A stretch of DNA of 64,000 nucleotides, from positions 1,798,001 to 1,862,000 of the forward strand of contig CAWBFD010000004.1 of NCBI GenBank assembly GCA_963788115.1, in the 5' to 3' direction. The translations under genes and the position numbers were made by a program. Source of the DNA: CAWBFD01 sp963788115. Its GTDB lineage: Bacteria; Actinomycetota; Thermoleophilia; Solirubrobacterales; 70-9. The notes below the pieces were generated by a model, which was not told the DNA's origin, did no database searches, and saw nothing but the letters and a program-made list of their open reading frames with translations. This document shows, one piece after another, positions 51,424 through 59,777 of the stretch; positions within the stretch are counted from its first letter, which is position 1; each line of letters begins with the position of its first letter.

Positions 51424-51450
51424 GTGGTGGTCGCCGCGGCGACCACCACC
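51423..51450 (+). terminator. Perfect 28-bp palindrome after panB
   Basis: Two 14-bp arms (GGTGGTGGTCGCCG and its exact complement) with no loop, overlapping the last base of the panB stop. A second smaller hairpin (GCGCAAC-CGGC-GTTGCGC, 51456-51473) follows. No T-run. It likely ends or protects the panB transcript. Confidence 0.55.
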
Positions 51451-51581
51451 ACGAGGCGCAACCGGCGTTGCGCGCCTGCAGGCGGTAACCGCCGCCCCCG
51501 CGCGGGGTAAATCTCGTTGCAAAACGCACGAGGAATATCCGGCCGGAAATCCTCGCCTGACCCATAGAAGCGAGGTAACAG

Positions 51582-51812
51582 ATGGAGTTCCTACACAAGC
51601 TGGAGCCGCCGGCCCTCCTGGTCGTCGTGCTGGGCGCCCTCAACTGGGGCATTCTCGGGATCACCGACACGAACGTGCTCGCGGAGATCTTCGGGAGCGG
51701 CACCCTGACCGACGTCGTCTACGTGATCGTCGGGGTCGCCGGCCTGGCGCTGGTCCCGAGGCTGATGGAGGTGTTCCACCTCGGCCGCGGGCCCGAGCCC
51801 AGCGGCGTCTGA
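51582..51812 (+). CDS. DUF378 membrane protein
   Basis: A 76-residue membrane protein with two helices: PALLVVVLGALNWGILGITD and VVYVIVGVAGLALVPRLM. The G-A-L-N-W-G motif is the signature of DUF378 proteins, whose function is unknown. A GAGGT ribosome site lies about 6 nt before the ATG. A strong GNRA-loop terminator follows 64 bp after the stop. Confidence 0.88.
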   Translation: MEFLHKLEPPALLVVVLGALNWGILGITDTNVLAEIFGSGTLTDVVYVIVGVAGLALVPRLMEVFHLGRGPEPSGV

Positions 51813-51876
51813 TCGAGCACCGGCGGCCGAGCCGTCGCCGGACACACACGGAGGCCGCCGCTTCGGCGGCGGTGAC

Positions 51877-51904
51877 AGCGGGCCGGGCGCAAGCCCGGCC
51901 CGCT
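51877..51904 (+). terminator. GC-rich hairpin with GCAA tetraloop after DUF378 gene
   Basis: AGCGGGCCGGGC (51877-51888) pairs perfectly with GCCCGGCCCGCT (51893-51904) around the loop GCAA. A short T-rich stretch (GTTTA) follows after two bases. Confidence 0.75.
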
Positions 51905-51917
51905 ACGTTTAGCTGCT

Positions 51918-52334
51918 GTGTCCGCTCACACCTCGGAGGTCCGGCTCTCGACCCAGGGCGACGCCGACATCATCGACGTCACGGAGCGGGTGCGCTCGGC
52001 GGTGGTCGAGTCGGGCGTGCGAGAGGGTCAGGCAACCGCCTTCGTCCGCGGGTCCACCGCGGCGATCGCGACGATGGAGCACGAGCCCGGCGGCATCCAC
52101 GACCTGCGCGCGACCCTGGACCGGCTGATCCCGGTCGAGGGCGACTACGAGCACAACCGGCTCAACCTCGACACCAACTCGCACGCGCACCAGCGAGCGA
52201 CAGTCGTCGGCCCCTCCGAGACCATTCCCGTGCTCGATGGGCGGCTCGCGCTCGGCACCTGGCAGCAGCTCGTGCTGATCGACTTCGACGACCGCCCACG
52301 GGAGCGAAACGTCGTCATCCAGGTGATCGGCTAG
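51918..52334 (+). CDS. YjbQ (UPF0047) family protein
   Basis: A 138-residue protein of the UPF0047/YjbQ family. The conserved pattern is visible as TAFVRGSTAAIATMEHEPGG, NRLNLDTNSHAHQRATVVG and LGTWQQLVLIDFD. E. coli YjbQ has been reported to have weak thiamin phosphate synthase activity, but the true role is unsettled. The usual H-T-T-A form is R-G-S-T-A here. TACGTT lies 8 nt before the GTG start. The 3' end overlaps the convergent DUF1028 gene by 20 bp. Confidence 0.88.
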   Translation: MSAHTSEVRLSTQGDADIIDVTERVRSAVVESGVREGQATAFVRGSTAAIATMEHEPGGIHDLRATLDRLIPVEGDYEHNRLNLDTNSHAHQRATVVGPSETIPVLDGRLALGTWQQLVLIDFDDRPRERNVVIQVIG

Positions 52335-53241
52335 CCCCGTAGGGCTGGATCCCCAACGCCTCGCGGACCGCGGGGGCCGCAGGGGCGATCTCCGGCTCGA
52401 GTCGCGCCAGCAGCTCGCGCCAGCCGGGCTGCATCGCGATCGCCCGGCGCACGTGCTCGACTCCGTCCTCGAGATCGCCCGCCTGGGCCAGCGCCAACCC
52501 GGCCCAGAAGATCAGCTCGTGATTGTCGGGCGCGACCTCGGCCGCGCGCCGGTACCGCTCCCCGGCCTCCGCGTGGCGCCCCTCGCCGGTCAGATCGTCG
52601 CCCTCGGTCGCCAGCTCGTACGCGTCACGCAGGTCCAGCAGCCGGCGAAGCTCGGCCAGCGGATCGGGATCGTCCTCGACCCTCAGGTCGGCGACCGTGG
52701 CCCACGGCTCTCCGTCGCCCGGCACGACCAGGAGCGCCGCGGACTGGCGTCCCCGCGCGTCACCGCCGGCCGCTTCGGCGGCGTCGAGGGCCGCGAGGAG
52801 CCTCCTCGCCAGCGGGCCATCCGCGGCAGCGAAGGCCTCCGCCATCGCCGGCCAGACGCCGGGCGAGGCCATCATGTTCGCCTGGGCGCTGAAGCCCTCG
52901 CCCTCGACATGGCCGGCGTGGTCGATGCACCCCTCGCCCGTGTGGACCGCCGTCCGCAGCCCGGCATCGATCACGCCGACCTGTCTGAAGCGCGCGCCGT
53001 CGTCGGCGGCAAGCAGCTCGCGAAGCGCCTCGGTGGGTGCCACTCCGGCGCCGAGCCGCTCCAGCAGGCGCGGCCCGTAGGCCGGCTCCGCGATCGACTG
53101 GGTGGCCACCGCCCCCACCCCAGGCCTCGCCCACGAGACGATCGATCCCACGGAGAACCAGTGCGACTGAACCGCGACGCCCAGCTCGCCGCTGGCGGAA
53201 TCGCCGGCCACGATCGAATAGGTCCCGCGACGAGCGCTCAC
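52315..53241 (-). CDS. DUF1028 (Ntn-hydrolase-like) protein with C-terminal TPR-like segment
   Basis: A 308-residue protein. TYSIVAGDSASGELGVAVQS, GVGAVATQSIAEPAYG, AVHTGEGCIDHAGHVEG and FSAQANMMASPGVWPAM are the DUF1028 signature; the family is related to Ntn hydrolases and has no confirmed substrate. Residues 230-308 are helical and TPR-like (EAGERYRRAAEVAPDNHELI). The GTG start overlaps the lipoprotein stop (GTGA), indicating coupling with that upstream gene. Confidence 0.9.
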   Translation of the reverse strand: MSARRGTYSIVAGDSASGELGVAVQSHWFSVGSIVSWARPGVGAVATQSIAEPAYGPRLLERLGAGVAPTEALRELLAADDGARFRQVGVIDAGLRTAVHTGEGCIDHAGHVEGEGFSAQANMMASPGVWPAMAEAFAAADGPLARRLLAALDAAEAAGGDARGRQSAALLVVPGDGEPWATVADLRVEDDPDPLAELRRLLDLRDAYELATEGDDLTGEGRHAEAGERYRRAAEVAPDNHELIFWAGLALAQAGDLEDGVEHVRRAIAMQPGWRELLARLEPEIAPAAPAVREALGIQPYGASRSPG

Positions 53242-53759
53242 GGTCCGACCGGGGCGTTCGAACGAAGGGAGTCGACCCTCCAGGCCCCGCCCTCGAGCAC
53301 CAGCTCGGCCTTCAGCCGATCGCCTTCGCTGGGACCCGAGAGCGGGATGGCGGTCGCCTGGGCCGTCGAGCCGTCGATCGTGACCCCGACCACCCGGACG
53401 TCGACCGTTCGCTGAGCCACGACCGCGTCCTGGCAACCCTGGAGGCTCCCGTAGGCCGAGCGGATGAAGCGCTCGGTCGCGAGCTCATCGCAGACCAGCT
53501 CGGGATCGCCGCCACTGACCAAGGTGGCGACGTTCCTCTCGATCTCCTGGCGGTCGGTCGTACCCTGATCGCCGCCTCCGCCTCCCGCGTGAGCTTCGCC
53601 CCCGCCGCCGCCGGCGCCACCCTGACCCCCGCCGCCCGCGACGGGGCCGGCCTGACCGCCGGGGGCCGCGGGCGCCGGCTCGCTCTTCTCGCCGCAGCCC
53701 ACCATCGCCGGCAGCGTGACCGAGGCGAGGACGGTGATCAGGATCGCTCGAGGGATCAC
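53238..53759 (-). CDS. Putative lipoprotein with Gly-rich linker
   Basis: A 173-residue protein. The signal peptide IPRAILITVLASVTLPAMVG ends at a lipobox-like V-G-C, so Cys-22 is probably acylated. A Gly/Pro/Ala-rich linker (25-65, with runs of GGGG) precedes a domain of about 105 residues with two Cys (PELVCDELATE and SLQGCQDAVV). Its conserved pattern (ERNVATLVSGGDPELVC) resembles NTF2-like lipid-anchored actinobacterial proteins. TAGCGT lies exactly 7 nt before the GTG at 53759. Confidence 0.72.
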   Translation of the reverse strand: MIPRAILITVLASVTLPAMVGCGEKSEPAPAAPGGQAGPVAGGGGQGGAGGGGGEAHAGGGGGDQGTTDRQEIERNVATLVSGGDPELVCDELATERFIRSAYGSLQGCQDAVVAQRTVDVRVVGVTIDGSTAQATAIPLSGPSEGDRLKAELVLEGGAWRVDSLRSNAPVGP

Positions 53760-53769
53760 GTGGTGGACG

Positions 53770-54369
53770 CTACCCGGGCTCGCCCGGCTTGAACTCGATC
53801 TCACGGATCACCTTCGCCGGCACCCCGGCGGCGATCACCCCGCGCGGGAGGTCGTCGGTGACCACCGAGTTGGCGCCGATCACGCAGCGTTCACCGATCT
53901 CGACGCCGCCGGTGACCACGCAGTTGACCCCGAACCAGCAGTTCGACCCGATCCGCACCGGCCCGCGCGGCACGAATCCCTGCCAGGTGACCGGCTTGTC
54001 CGGATCGTCATGGCGGTGGTCGGAGTCGCCGACGAAGCAGTTGTTGGCGAACATCACGTGGTCGCCGATCTCGATCCGCTCGAGCGCCGCGAGCATCGTC
54101 CCGCGGTTGAGGAAGCACCCCTGGCCGATCGCGATCCGCGCCTCCGGGGCCAGCGTGAGCCAGCACCCGGGCTCGAGCAGGGTACCCTCGCCGATCTCGA
54201 GGCGGCCCGAATCGAGCGCCTCGAGCACCTCGCCCTCGACCGGGAAACGGATGTAGGCGCCGGCGCGCGCCATGTGGCGGTTGATGCGCCAACGCCGGGC
54301 CGGGCGGCGGTTGCGCTCATACCAGCGCCGCTTCGCCCACCACACCCGCCAGCCGGTTGCATCGCTCAC
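53770..54369 (-). CDS. Hexapeptide-repeat (left-handed beta-helix) acyltransferase
   Basis: A 199-residue protein built from hexapeptide repeats (about 55-180): GRLEIGEGTLLEPGCWL, IAIGQGCFLNRGTMLAALE, VRIGSNCWFGVNCVVTGGV and GVIAAGVPAKVI, with the I-G-x-x-x-x pattern. These enzymes acetylate or acylate sugars as trimers. The acceptor is unknown; an N-terminal basic segment (WWAKRRWYERNRRPARR) may contact membrane or wall substrates. Start chosen at GTG 54369; a TTG 6 bp upstream is also possible. Confidence 0.85.
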   Translation of the reverse strand: MSDATGWRVWWAKRRWYERNRRPARRWRINRHMARAGAYIRFPVEGEVLEALDSGRLEIGEGTLLEPGCWLTLAPEARIAIGQGCFLNRGTMLAALERIEIGDHVMFANNCFVGDSDHRHDDPDKPVTWQGFVPRGPVRIGSNCWFGVNCVVTGGVEIGERCVIGANSVVTDDLPRGVIAAGVPAKVIREIEFKPGEPG

Positions 54370-54418
54370 CGGCAAAGCCTGGCAGAGTTAGGGCCGCCGG
54401 CGGAGAGGAGGGAGGCAC

Positions 54419-55672
54419 TTGAGCCCACGGAACAAGAGCTCTGAACCGGGGCAGAGGGGCGAGGCCCCGATTACGACGGGCGAGGCTGGTGCTGTTTCAG
54501 GTATTCGCGGCGGCATCGACCTCGGAGGAACCAAGATCCAGGCGGTCCTCGTGGACTCCAAGTACGAGGTCATGGGCCAGGCTCGCAGGCAGACCCCGAC
54601 CGAGGGCGGTCCGGCGGACGTGGTCGAGGAGATGGCGGGCGCTCTGGCCGACGCCGCGGCACAGGCCGAGATCGAGCCCGCGGAGCTGGCGGGCATCGGT
54701 GTCGGGTCGCCCGGAGACGTCGACGAGAAGACCGGCGACGTCACTTCGGCGCGCAACCTGCCCGACTGGGAGGGGACCTACCCGATGGCCAGGGATTTGA
54801 AGAAACGACTGGGGCCGCCGGTCGCGGTCGGCAACGACGTCCAGGTGGCGACCAATGCCGAGTTCAAGCTTGGCGCCGGCAAGCCGTACAGGTCGATGCT
54901 CGGAGTCTTCTGGGGCACCGGCGTCGGCGGCGGGCTGGTCCTCGACGGGAAGGAGTGGCTCGGCCGCGGCACAGCCGCCGAGATCGGGCATGTCGTCGTC
55001 CGGAGGGGTGGCGCGCTCTGCACCTGCGGGCGGCATGGCTGCATGGAGGCCTACGCGGGCCGTCAGGCGATGGAGCTCCGGGCGCGCCGCGAGCACGACG
55101 ACGGCACCAAGACCGAGCTGTTCAAGATCATGAAGCGCAAGGGCCACGAGCGGCTCACGAGCGGCGTCTGGGAGGATGCCTGGGAGGAGGACGACAAGCT
55201 CGCCACCCACCTGCTCGAACGCGCGGTGGCGGCGCTCGGCACCGGGATCGCCTCGGCCGTCAACCTGATCGACCCGGAGGCGGTGATCATCGGAGGCGGC
55301 ATGGGCGAGCGCTTCTTCGAGCCGTTCGAGAAGCCGCTCCGAGACGAGATGGGCAAGCACCTCTTCGTCGACGACAACCCGCCCGCCCTCCACATGGTCG
55401 GCCTCGCCGACTTCGGTGGCGCCATCGGCGCCGCCATGCTCGGCGCGAGCTCGATCAGGCGGCCACCGGCTCCGCTGGCTCTCGCCGCTCGCCGCGTGCC
55501 CTTGCGACGGGCTTCGGCGCCGGTTCCGCCGGCTCCACCAGCCCGCGCAGGAACCGGCCCGTGTAGGAGGCCGGCTCGGCAGCGACCTGCTCCGGCGTGC
55601 CGGTCGCGATCACCTCGCCACCGGCCTCGCCACCCTCCGGTCCGAGGTCGACCAGCCAGTCGGCCGACTTGA
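54419..55672 (+). CDS. ROK-family sugar kinase with in-frame repeat insertion at its N-terminus
   Basis: A ROK (glucokinase-like) kinase. GGIDLGGTKIQAVLVD is the ATP site, GVFWGTGVGGGLVLDG and EIGHVVVRRGGALCTCGRHG (then CMEAYAG) are the ROK and zinc-binding motifs. Ahead of them, residues 9-27 (EPGQRGEAPITTGEAGAVS) come from the 60-bp repeat at 54441-54500. The conserved fold ends near residue 343 (GAAMLGA), but no stop follows and the frame runs 218 bp into the convergent uvrA gene. The TTG start at 54419 has GGAGG 5 nt upstream. Glucose is the likely substrate by family. Confidence 0.88.
   Translation: MSPRNKSSEPGQRGEAPITTGEAGAVSGIRGGIDLGGTKIQAVLVDSKYEVMGQARRQTPTEGGPADVVEEMAGALADAAAQAEIEPAELAGIGVGSPGDVDEKTGDVTSARNLPDWEGTYPMARDLKKRLGPPVAVGNDVQVATNAEFKLGAGKPYRSMLGVFWGTGVGGGLVLDGKEWLGRGTAAEIGHVVVRRGGALCTCGRHGCMEAYAGRQAMELRARREHDDGTKTELFKIMKRKGHERLTSGVWEDAWEEDDKLATHLLERAVAALGTGIASAVNLIDPEAVIIGGGMGERFFEPFEKPLRDEMGKHLFVDDNPPALHMVGLADFGGAIGAAMLGASSIRRPPAPLALAARRVPLRRASAPVPPAPPARAGTGPCRRPARQRPAPACRSRSPRHRPRHPPVRGRPASRPT
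54441..54500. repeat. Copy B of the 60-bp dispersed repeat inside the ROK kinase gene
   Basis: 60 bp, 87% identical to 46855-46914 (8 mismatches, no gaps). Read along the host gene it encodes E-P-G-Q-R-G-E-A-P-I-T-T-G-E-A-G-A-V-S. It contains GGGCGAGGC twice and the hairpin GGGGC-GAG-GCCCC. Confidence 0.8.
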
Positions 55673-58433
55673 TCACGTCGAGGTTGTGCTCGATCACCAG
55701 CACCGTGTTCCCGGCATCGACCAGCCGGTCGAGCACCTCGAGCAGTCGCTCGACGTCGGCGAAGTGGAGGCCGGTGGTCGGCTCGTCGAGGATGTAGAGG
55801 GTGTCGCCCGTCGCCACCTTCGACAGCTCGGTCGCCAGCTTCACCCGCTGGGCCTCGCCGCCGGACAGGGTCGTCGCCGGCTGCCCGAGGCGGATGTAGT
55901 CGAGCCCGACGTCGTGAAGCGTCTGCAGGCGGCGCCGGATCTTGGGGATCTGGGAGAAGAACTCGAGCGCCTCGGCGACGGGCATCTCGAGCACGTCTGC
56001 GATCGACCGGCCCTTGAACCGGACCTCCAGCGTCTCCCGGTTGTAGCGCCGCCCGTGGCATTGCTCGCAGGGCACGTAGACATCGGGGAGGAAGTGCATC
56101 TCGATCTTGATCTGGCCGTCCCCGCGGCAGACCTCGCAGCGCCCGCCCTTGACGTTGAAGCTGAACCGCCCCGGCTTGTACCCGCGCGCGCGGGCCTCGC
56201 GGGTCCCCGCGTAGAGCTGCCGGATGTGGTCGAAGACGCCGGTGTAGGTCGCCGGGTTCGAGCGGGGCGTCCGCCCGATCGGCGACTGGTCGATGTTGAT
56301 GATCTTGTCGACGCGATCGACGCCGTCGATCCGCTCGTGCGCACCGGGGCGCAACCGCGCCCGGTGGAGGCGGTTGGCGACCGCGCGATAGAGCGTCTCG
56401 TTCACCAGCGTCGACTTGCCCGAGCCGGAGACCCCGGTGATGCAGGTGAACAGCCCGAGCGGGAAGTCGACGTCGATGCCCTTGAGGTTGTGCTGGCGGG
56501 CGCCCCGTACGGTCAGCCGCTTGCCGGCGACCCGACGGGTCGGCGGCACCGGGATCTCGCGCTCGCCGGCGAGGTACCGGCCGGTGAGCGAGCCGGGCTG
56601 GCCGGAGATCTCCTCCGGGGTCCCCTCGGCCACCAGCTCGCCGCCGTGCTCGCCCGCGCCCGGGCCGAGGTCGACCACGTGGTCGGCGGCCCGGATCGTG
56701 CCCTCGTCGTGCTCGACCACGATCACCGTGTTGCCGAGGTTGCGGAGGCGCTCCAGAGTCGCGATCAGCTTGGCGTTGTCGCGCTGATGCAGCCCGATGG
56801 AGGGCTCGTCGAGGATGTAAAGCACGCCCACCAAGCTCGACCCGATCTGAGTCGCGAGGCGGATCCGCTGCGCCTCGCCCCCGGACAGGGTGGTCGCCGC
56901 ACGCTCCAGCGACAGGTAGCCGATGCCGACGCTGTCGAGGAAGCGCAGCCGCTCCCCGATCTCACGCACGACCAGGCGGGCGATCGCTCGCTCGGTCTCG
57001 GTCAACTCGAGCGCCTCGATCCAGTCCAGCGCCACTCGCGCCGAGCGCTGCGTGTACTCGTAGATGTTGAGCCCCCCGACCGTCACGGCAAGGCTCTCCG
57101 GGCGGAGCCGGGCCCCGCCGCACGCGGAGCAGGGCTGCAGCGCCATCAGCCCCTCGATCCGCTCCCTGGTGTGGTCGGAGTCGGTGTTCTCGTAGCGGCG
57201 CTCGAGGCTCGAGAGCATCCCGTCGAACCGGACCGAGTAGGTCCGGCGCCGTCCGAAGCGGTTCCGGTAGCTGACCGTGTGCCGGTCGCTCCCGGTGCCC
57301 TCGAGCAGCAGCCTCCGGTCGCGCTCGGCCAGGTCCTGCCAGGGGACGTCGACGTCGATCCCGTTGGCCTCCGCCACGGCCTCCAGCAACCGGCGGTGAT
57401 AAACCGAGGCCGCCTTCGTCCACGGCTCCAGCGCCCCGTCCGCGATCGAGAGGGTCGGATCGGGAACGATCAGCTCGGGATCGATCACCCGCCGAAAGCC
57501 GAGCCCGTGGCATTCCGGGCAGCAACCGTGCGGAGAGTTGAACGAGAAGATCCGCGGCTCCAGCTCCGGCATCGACGTGCCGCAATGCAGGCAGGCGAAC
57601 TTCTCCGAGAAGACGAGGACCTCGCCGCGCTTGCCCGCGCTCGGCCCGGAGAGCACCCTGGCGCCCGCAGCCTCGTCGCCGTTCGTCACGCGCTCCCCGG
57701 CGCCCGCCCCGTCGACCAGCTCGACTTCGACGATCCCCTCGGCGAGCTGCGATGCCGCTTCCACCGACTCGGCGAGGCGCTTGCGCACCCCCTCCTTCAT
57801 CACCAGCCGATCGACCACGATCGAGATGTCGTGCTTGAACTTCTTGTCGAGCGAGATCTCCTCGTCGAGCCGCCGCAGGTCGCCGTCGACGACGGCCCGG
57901 GCGTAACCCTGCGCGCGCATCTCCTCAAGCAGCTTCCCGTACTCCCCCTTGCGCTCGCGCACGACCGGCGCCAGGACCATGAACCGAGTCCCCTCCTCCA
58001 GGGTCAGCACCCGGTCGGTGATCTGCTCCAGCGACTGCCCGGCGATCGGCGCGCCGCAGTTCACGCAGTGAGGCTTGCCGATCCGCGCCCACAGCAGGCG
58101 CAGGTAGTCGTAGATCTCGGTCACGGTGCCGACGGTCGACCGCGGGTTGCGCGACGTGGTCTTTTGGTCGATCGAGATCGCAGGAGACAGGCCCTCGATC
58201 GAATCGACGTCGGGCTTCTCCATCTGACCCAGGAACTGGCGGGCGTATGCCGAGAGCGACTCCACGTATCGGCGCTGGCCCTCCGCGTAGATCGTGTCGA
58301 AGGCGAGGCTCGACTTGCCCGATCCCGAGAGCCCGGTGATCACGATCAGGGCCTCCCTGGGCAGGGTCAGATCGATCCCCTTGAGGTTGTGCGCGCGGGC
58401 GCCGGAGATGACGATCTGGGCGGGAGGTGACAT
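55455..58433 (-). CDS. uvrA: UvrABC excinuclease subunit A
   Basis: A 992-residue nucleotide-excision repair ATPase. There are two ABC modules: Walker A GLSGSGKSSLAFDT and GVSGSGKSTLVNET; signatures LSGGEAQRIRLATQ and LSGGEAQRVKLATE. Zinc-finger Cys pairs lie in FACLHCGTSMPE/CCPECHGLG and CEVCRGDGQ/CEQCHG. It finds DNA lesions with UvrB. I start at 58433 (MSPPAQIV) because TAGAAT lies 8 nt upstream; the ATG at 58439 lies 2 nt from that box. A LexA box lies just upstream. Its unusual C-terminal tail (after TGRFLRGLVEP) overlaps the ROK gene. Confidence 0.97.
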   Translation of the reverse strand: MSPPAQIVISGARAHNLKGIDLTLPREALIVITGLSGSGKSSLAFDTIYAEGQRRYVESLSAYARQFLGQMEKPDVDSIEGLSPAISIDQKTTSRNPRSTVGTVTEIYDYLRLLWARIGKPHCVNCGAPIAGQSLEQITDRVLTLEEGTRFMVLAPVVRERKGEYGKLLEEMRAQGYARAVVDGDLRRLDEEISLDKKFKHDISIVVDRLVMKEGVRKRLAESVEAASQLAEGIVEVELVDGAGAGERVTNGDEAAGARVLSGPSAGKRGEVLVFSEKFACLHCGTSMPELEPRIFSFNSPHGCCPECHGLGFRRVIDPELIVPDPTLSIADGALEPWTKAASVYHRRLLEAVAEANGIDVDVPWQDLAERDRRLLLEGTGSDRHTVSYRNRFGRRRTYSVRFDGMLSSLERRYENTDSDHTRERIEGLMALQPCSACGGARLRPESLAVTVGGLNIYEYTQRSARVALDWIEALELTETERAIARLVVREIGERLRFLDSVGIGYLSLERAATTLSGGEAQRIRLATQIGSSLVGVLYILDEPSIGLHQRDNAKLIATLERLRNLGNTVIVVEHDEGTIRAADHVVDLGPGAGEHGGELVAEGTPEEISGQPGSLTGRYLAGEREIPVPPTRRVAGKRLTVRGARQHNLKGIDVDFPLGLFTCITGVSGSGKSTLVNETLYRAVANRLHRARLRPGAHERIDGVDRVDKIINIDQSPIGRTPRSNPATYTGVFDHIRQLYAGTREARARGYKPGRFSFNVKGGRCEVCRGDGQIKIEMHFLPDVYVPCEQCHGRRYNRETLEVRFKGRSIADVLEMPVAEALEFFSQIPKIRRRLQTLHDVGLDYIRLGQPATTLSGGEAQRVKLATELSKVATGDTLYILDEPTTGLHFADVERLLEVLDRLVDAGNTVLVIEHNLDVIKSADWLVDLGPEGGEAGGEVIATGTPEQVAAEPASYTGRFLRGLVEPAEPAPKPVARARGERREPAEPVAA

Positions 58434-58453
58434 CCACATCGATTCTACGGGGG

Positions 58454-58467
58454 CGAACGGCTGTTCC
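58454..58467. promoter_or_regulatory. LexA (SOS) box upstream of uvrA
   Basis: CGAACGGCTGTTCC contains GAAC-N4-GTTC, the core LexA operator. It lies 7 bp upstream of the uvrA -10 box (TAGAAT, 58442-58447 reversed), within the promoter spacer. uvrA is a classical LexA target, which supports the call. Confidence 0.7.
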
Positions 58468-58715
58468 CGTGCCCTTCCCCCGCCGAGCACGGCGAGAGGC
58501 CGCCAATCAGCCCCTGCGCCCCGGATTGCGGCAAGAGGCCCCCACACCCGAACGGCGGGATCCGGCGTTGGGCGGCCCGCGCGCAGGGCCTCGAGCCTGA
58601 TCTCGCTCAGTGGCGCCGATGATCTCGGCTAGACTGCGCAGTCGCCCGCTGGGTCCTCTCCCCTCTCTGCCCTTCGAGCCAATGCTGTCCGCAGAGGGGC
58701 GACGAGCCCAGCTAC

Positions 58716-59705
58716 ATGCGCGACCTCCACGAGCCTCCCATTGCCACGCCCAGGACACAGGTTTTCGCCCGCGCGCTGCGCGAGCGCGTATCGCGGCTGC
58801 GCTCATGGGTTCGACGTCACCCAACGGCCGTTACGGTCATCGGCAGCCTCGTCGTTGCCACTGCCCTCGTCATCGGCCTCTCCGGCAAGCGAGACGACTT
58901 CGCCGCGGCGCTTGAGTCCGCTCCCCTGTGGATCCTCGCCGTGGCCATCCTGCTCCACGTCTGCTGGCTGGTCGCACGGAGCGAGGCCTGGCACGTGTGC
59001 GTGGGTGCCGCGGGAGGCAGCGTCACCCGGCGGCGTCTGTACCGGGCCGCGAGCGTCGGCTACCTCGGCAACCTCTTCAACGGCCAGTTCGGCCTCGCGG
59101 TGCGGATCGCCGCGCTGCGTCGCTCCGCGCCCCGGGAGAGCCCCGCGCCGTCCGTCCTGATCGCCGCTGAGCTCCCGATCGTCGTCGTCGAGGTCGGGCT
59201 CGCGGCGGTGGCTTCGTTCACGCTCGTCGGACCGCTCGGCGTTCCCTGGTGGGTGCCGCTGGTCTGCCTGGCTGCCACGCTTGGGGTGATCGCCGGGCTG
59301 ACCAGGGTGGCACGCGATCGCCGCGAGGGCTTCTGGAAGGGCCTCGCCGTGCTGCGGGGCCTCCACGGCCGGAACAGCATCATCGCCCTCATCCTCTTCG
59401 CCATCTGCGCCCAGATCGGGCGCAACTGGCTCGTCCTTCAAGGCATTGGCGTGGATGCGTCGGTGCTTGACGCCACTGCATTGCTGATCGGGGTCGCGGC
59501 GCTGAGCCTGCTCCCGGTGGGTCCGGGTCTCGGCGCGGCCGCTGCCGTCTTGATCCTCGGGGCGAACGGCGTCGCAGCGACGGCCGCCGCTGGAGCCCTG
59601 TTGACCGCGACCGGTGCGCTCGGCGCGATCTGCTTCGCCTCCTGGGCGCTCTTCGATCGTCTCCGCCCCTCCGCCAAGCCGCTGCCCGCACCGCTCCCCT
59701 CCTGA
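58716..59705 (+). CDS. Flippase-like / LPG-synthase-type membrane protein (UPF0104)
   Basis: A 329-residue protein with about eight membrane helices (including VIGSLVVATALVIGLSG and WILAVAILLHVCWLV). The pattern RAASVGYLGNLFNGQFGLAVRIAAL matches the lysylphosphatidylglycerol synthase membrane domain (UPF0104/AglD-like) family, whose members flip or transfer lipid-linked molecules. No soluble catalytic domain is fused. It starts divergently from uvrA, 282 bp away. The ATG at 58716 gives a ~25-residue cytosolic start; no ribosome site was clear. Confidence 0.78.
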   Translation: MRDLHEPPIATPRTQVFARALRERVSRLRSWVRRHPTAVTVIGSLVVATALVIGLSGKRDDFAAALESAPLWILAVAILLHVCWLVARSEAWHVCVGAAGGSVTRRRLYRAASVGYLGNLFNGQFGLAVRIAALRRSAPRESPAPSVLIAAELPIVVVEVGLAAVASFTLVGPLGVPWWVPLVCLAATLGVIAGLTRVARDRREGFWKGLAVLRGLHGRNSIIALILFAICAQIGRNWLVLQGIGVDASVLDATALLIGVAALSLLPVGPGLGAAAAVLILGANGVAATAAAGALLTATGALGAICFASWALFDRLRPSAKPLPAPLPS

Positions 59706-59777
59706 GCCCGCTTCGCGACTACGCCGGGCGGAGTCCGGACCTTAGGATGCACAATGAACACGAGAGAAAGGAAAGCG

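Noticed and set aside
46855..54500. The 60-bp repeat as a transposon end or CRISPR repeat
   Set aside because: No transposase, no terminal inverted repeats, no regular spacing, and both copies lie inside genes in frame.
55416..58430. 1004-codon plus-strand frame opposite uvrA
   Set aside because: Antisense shadow of uvrA; rich in R, L, D and V as expected from complementing GC-rich codons.
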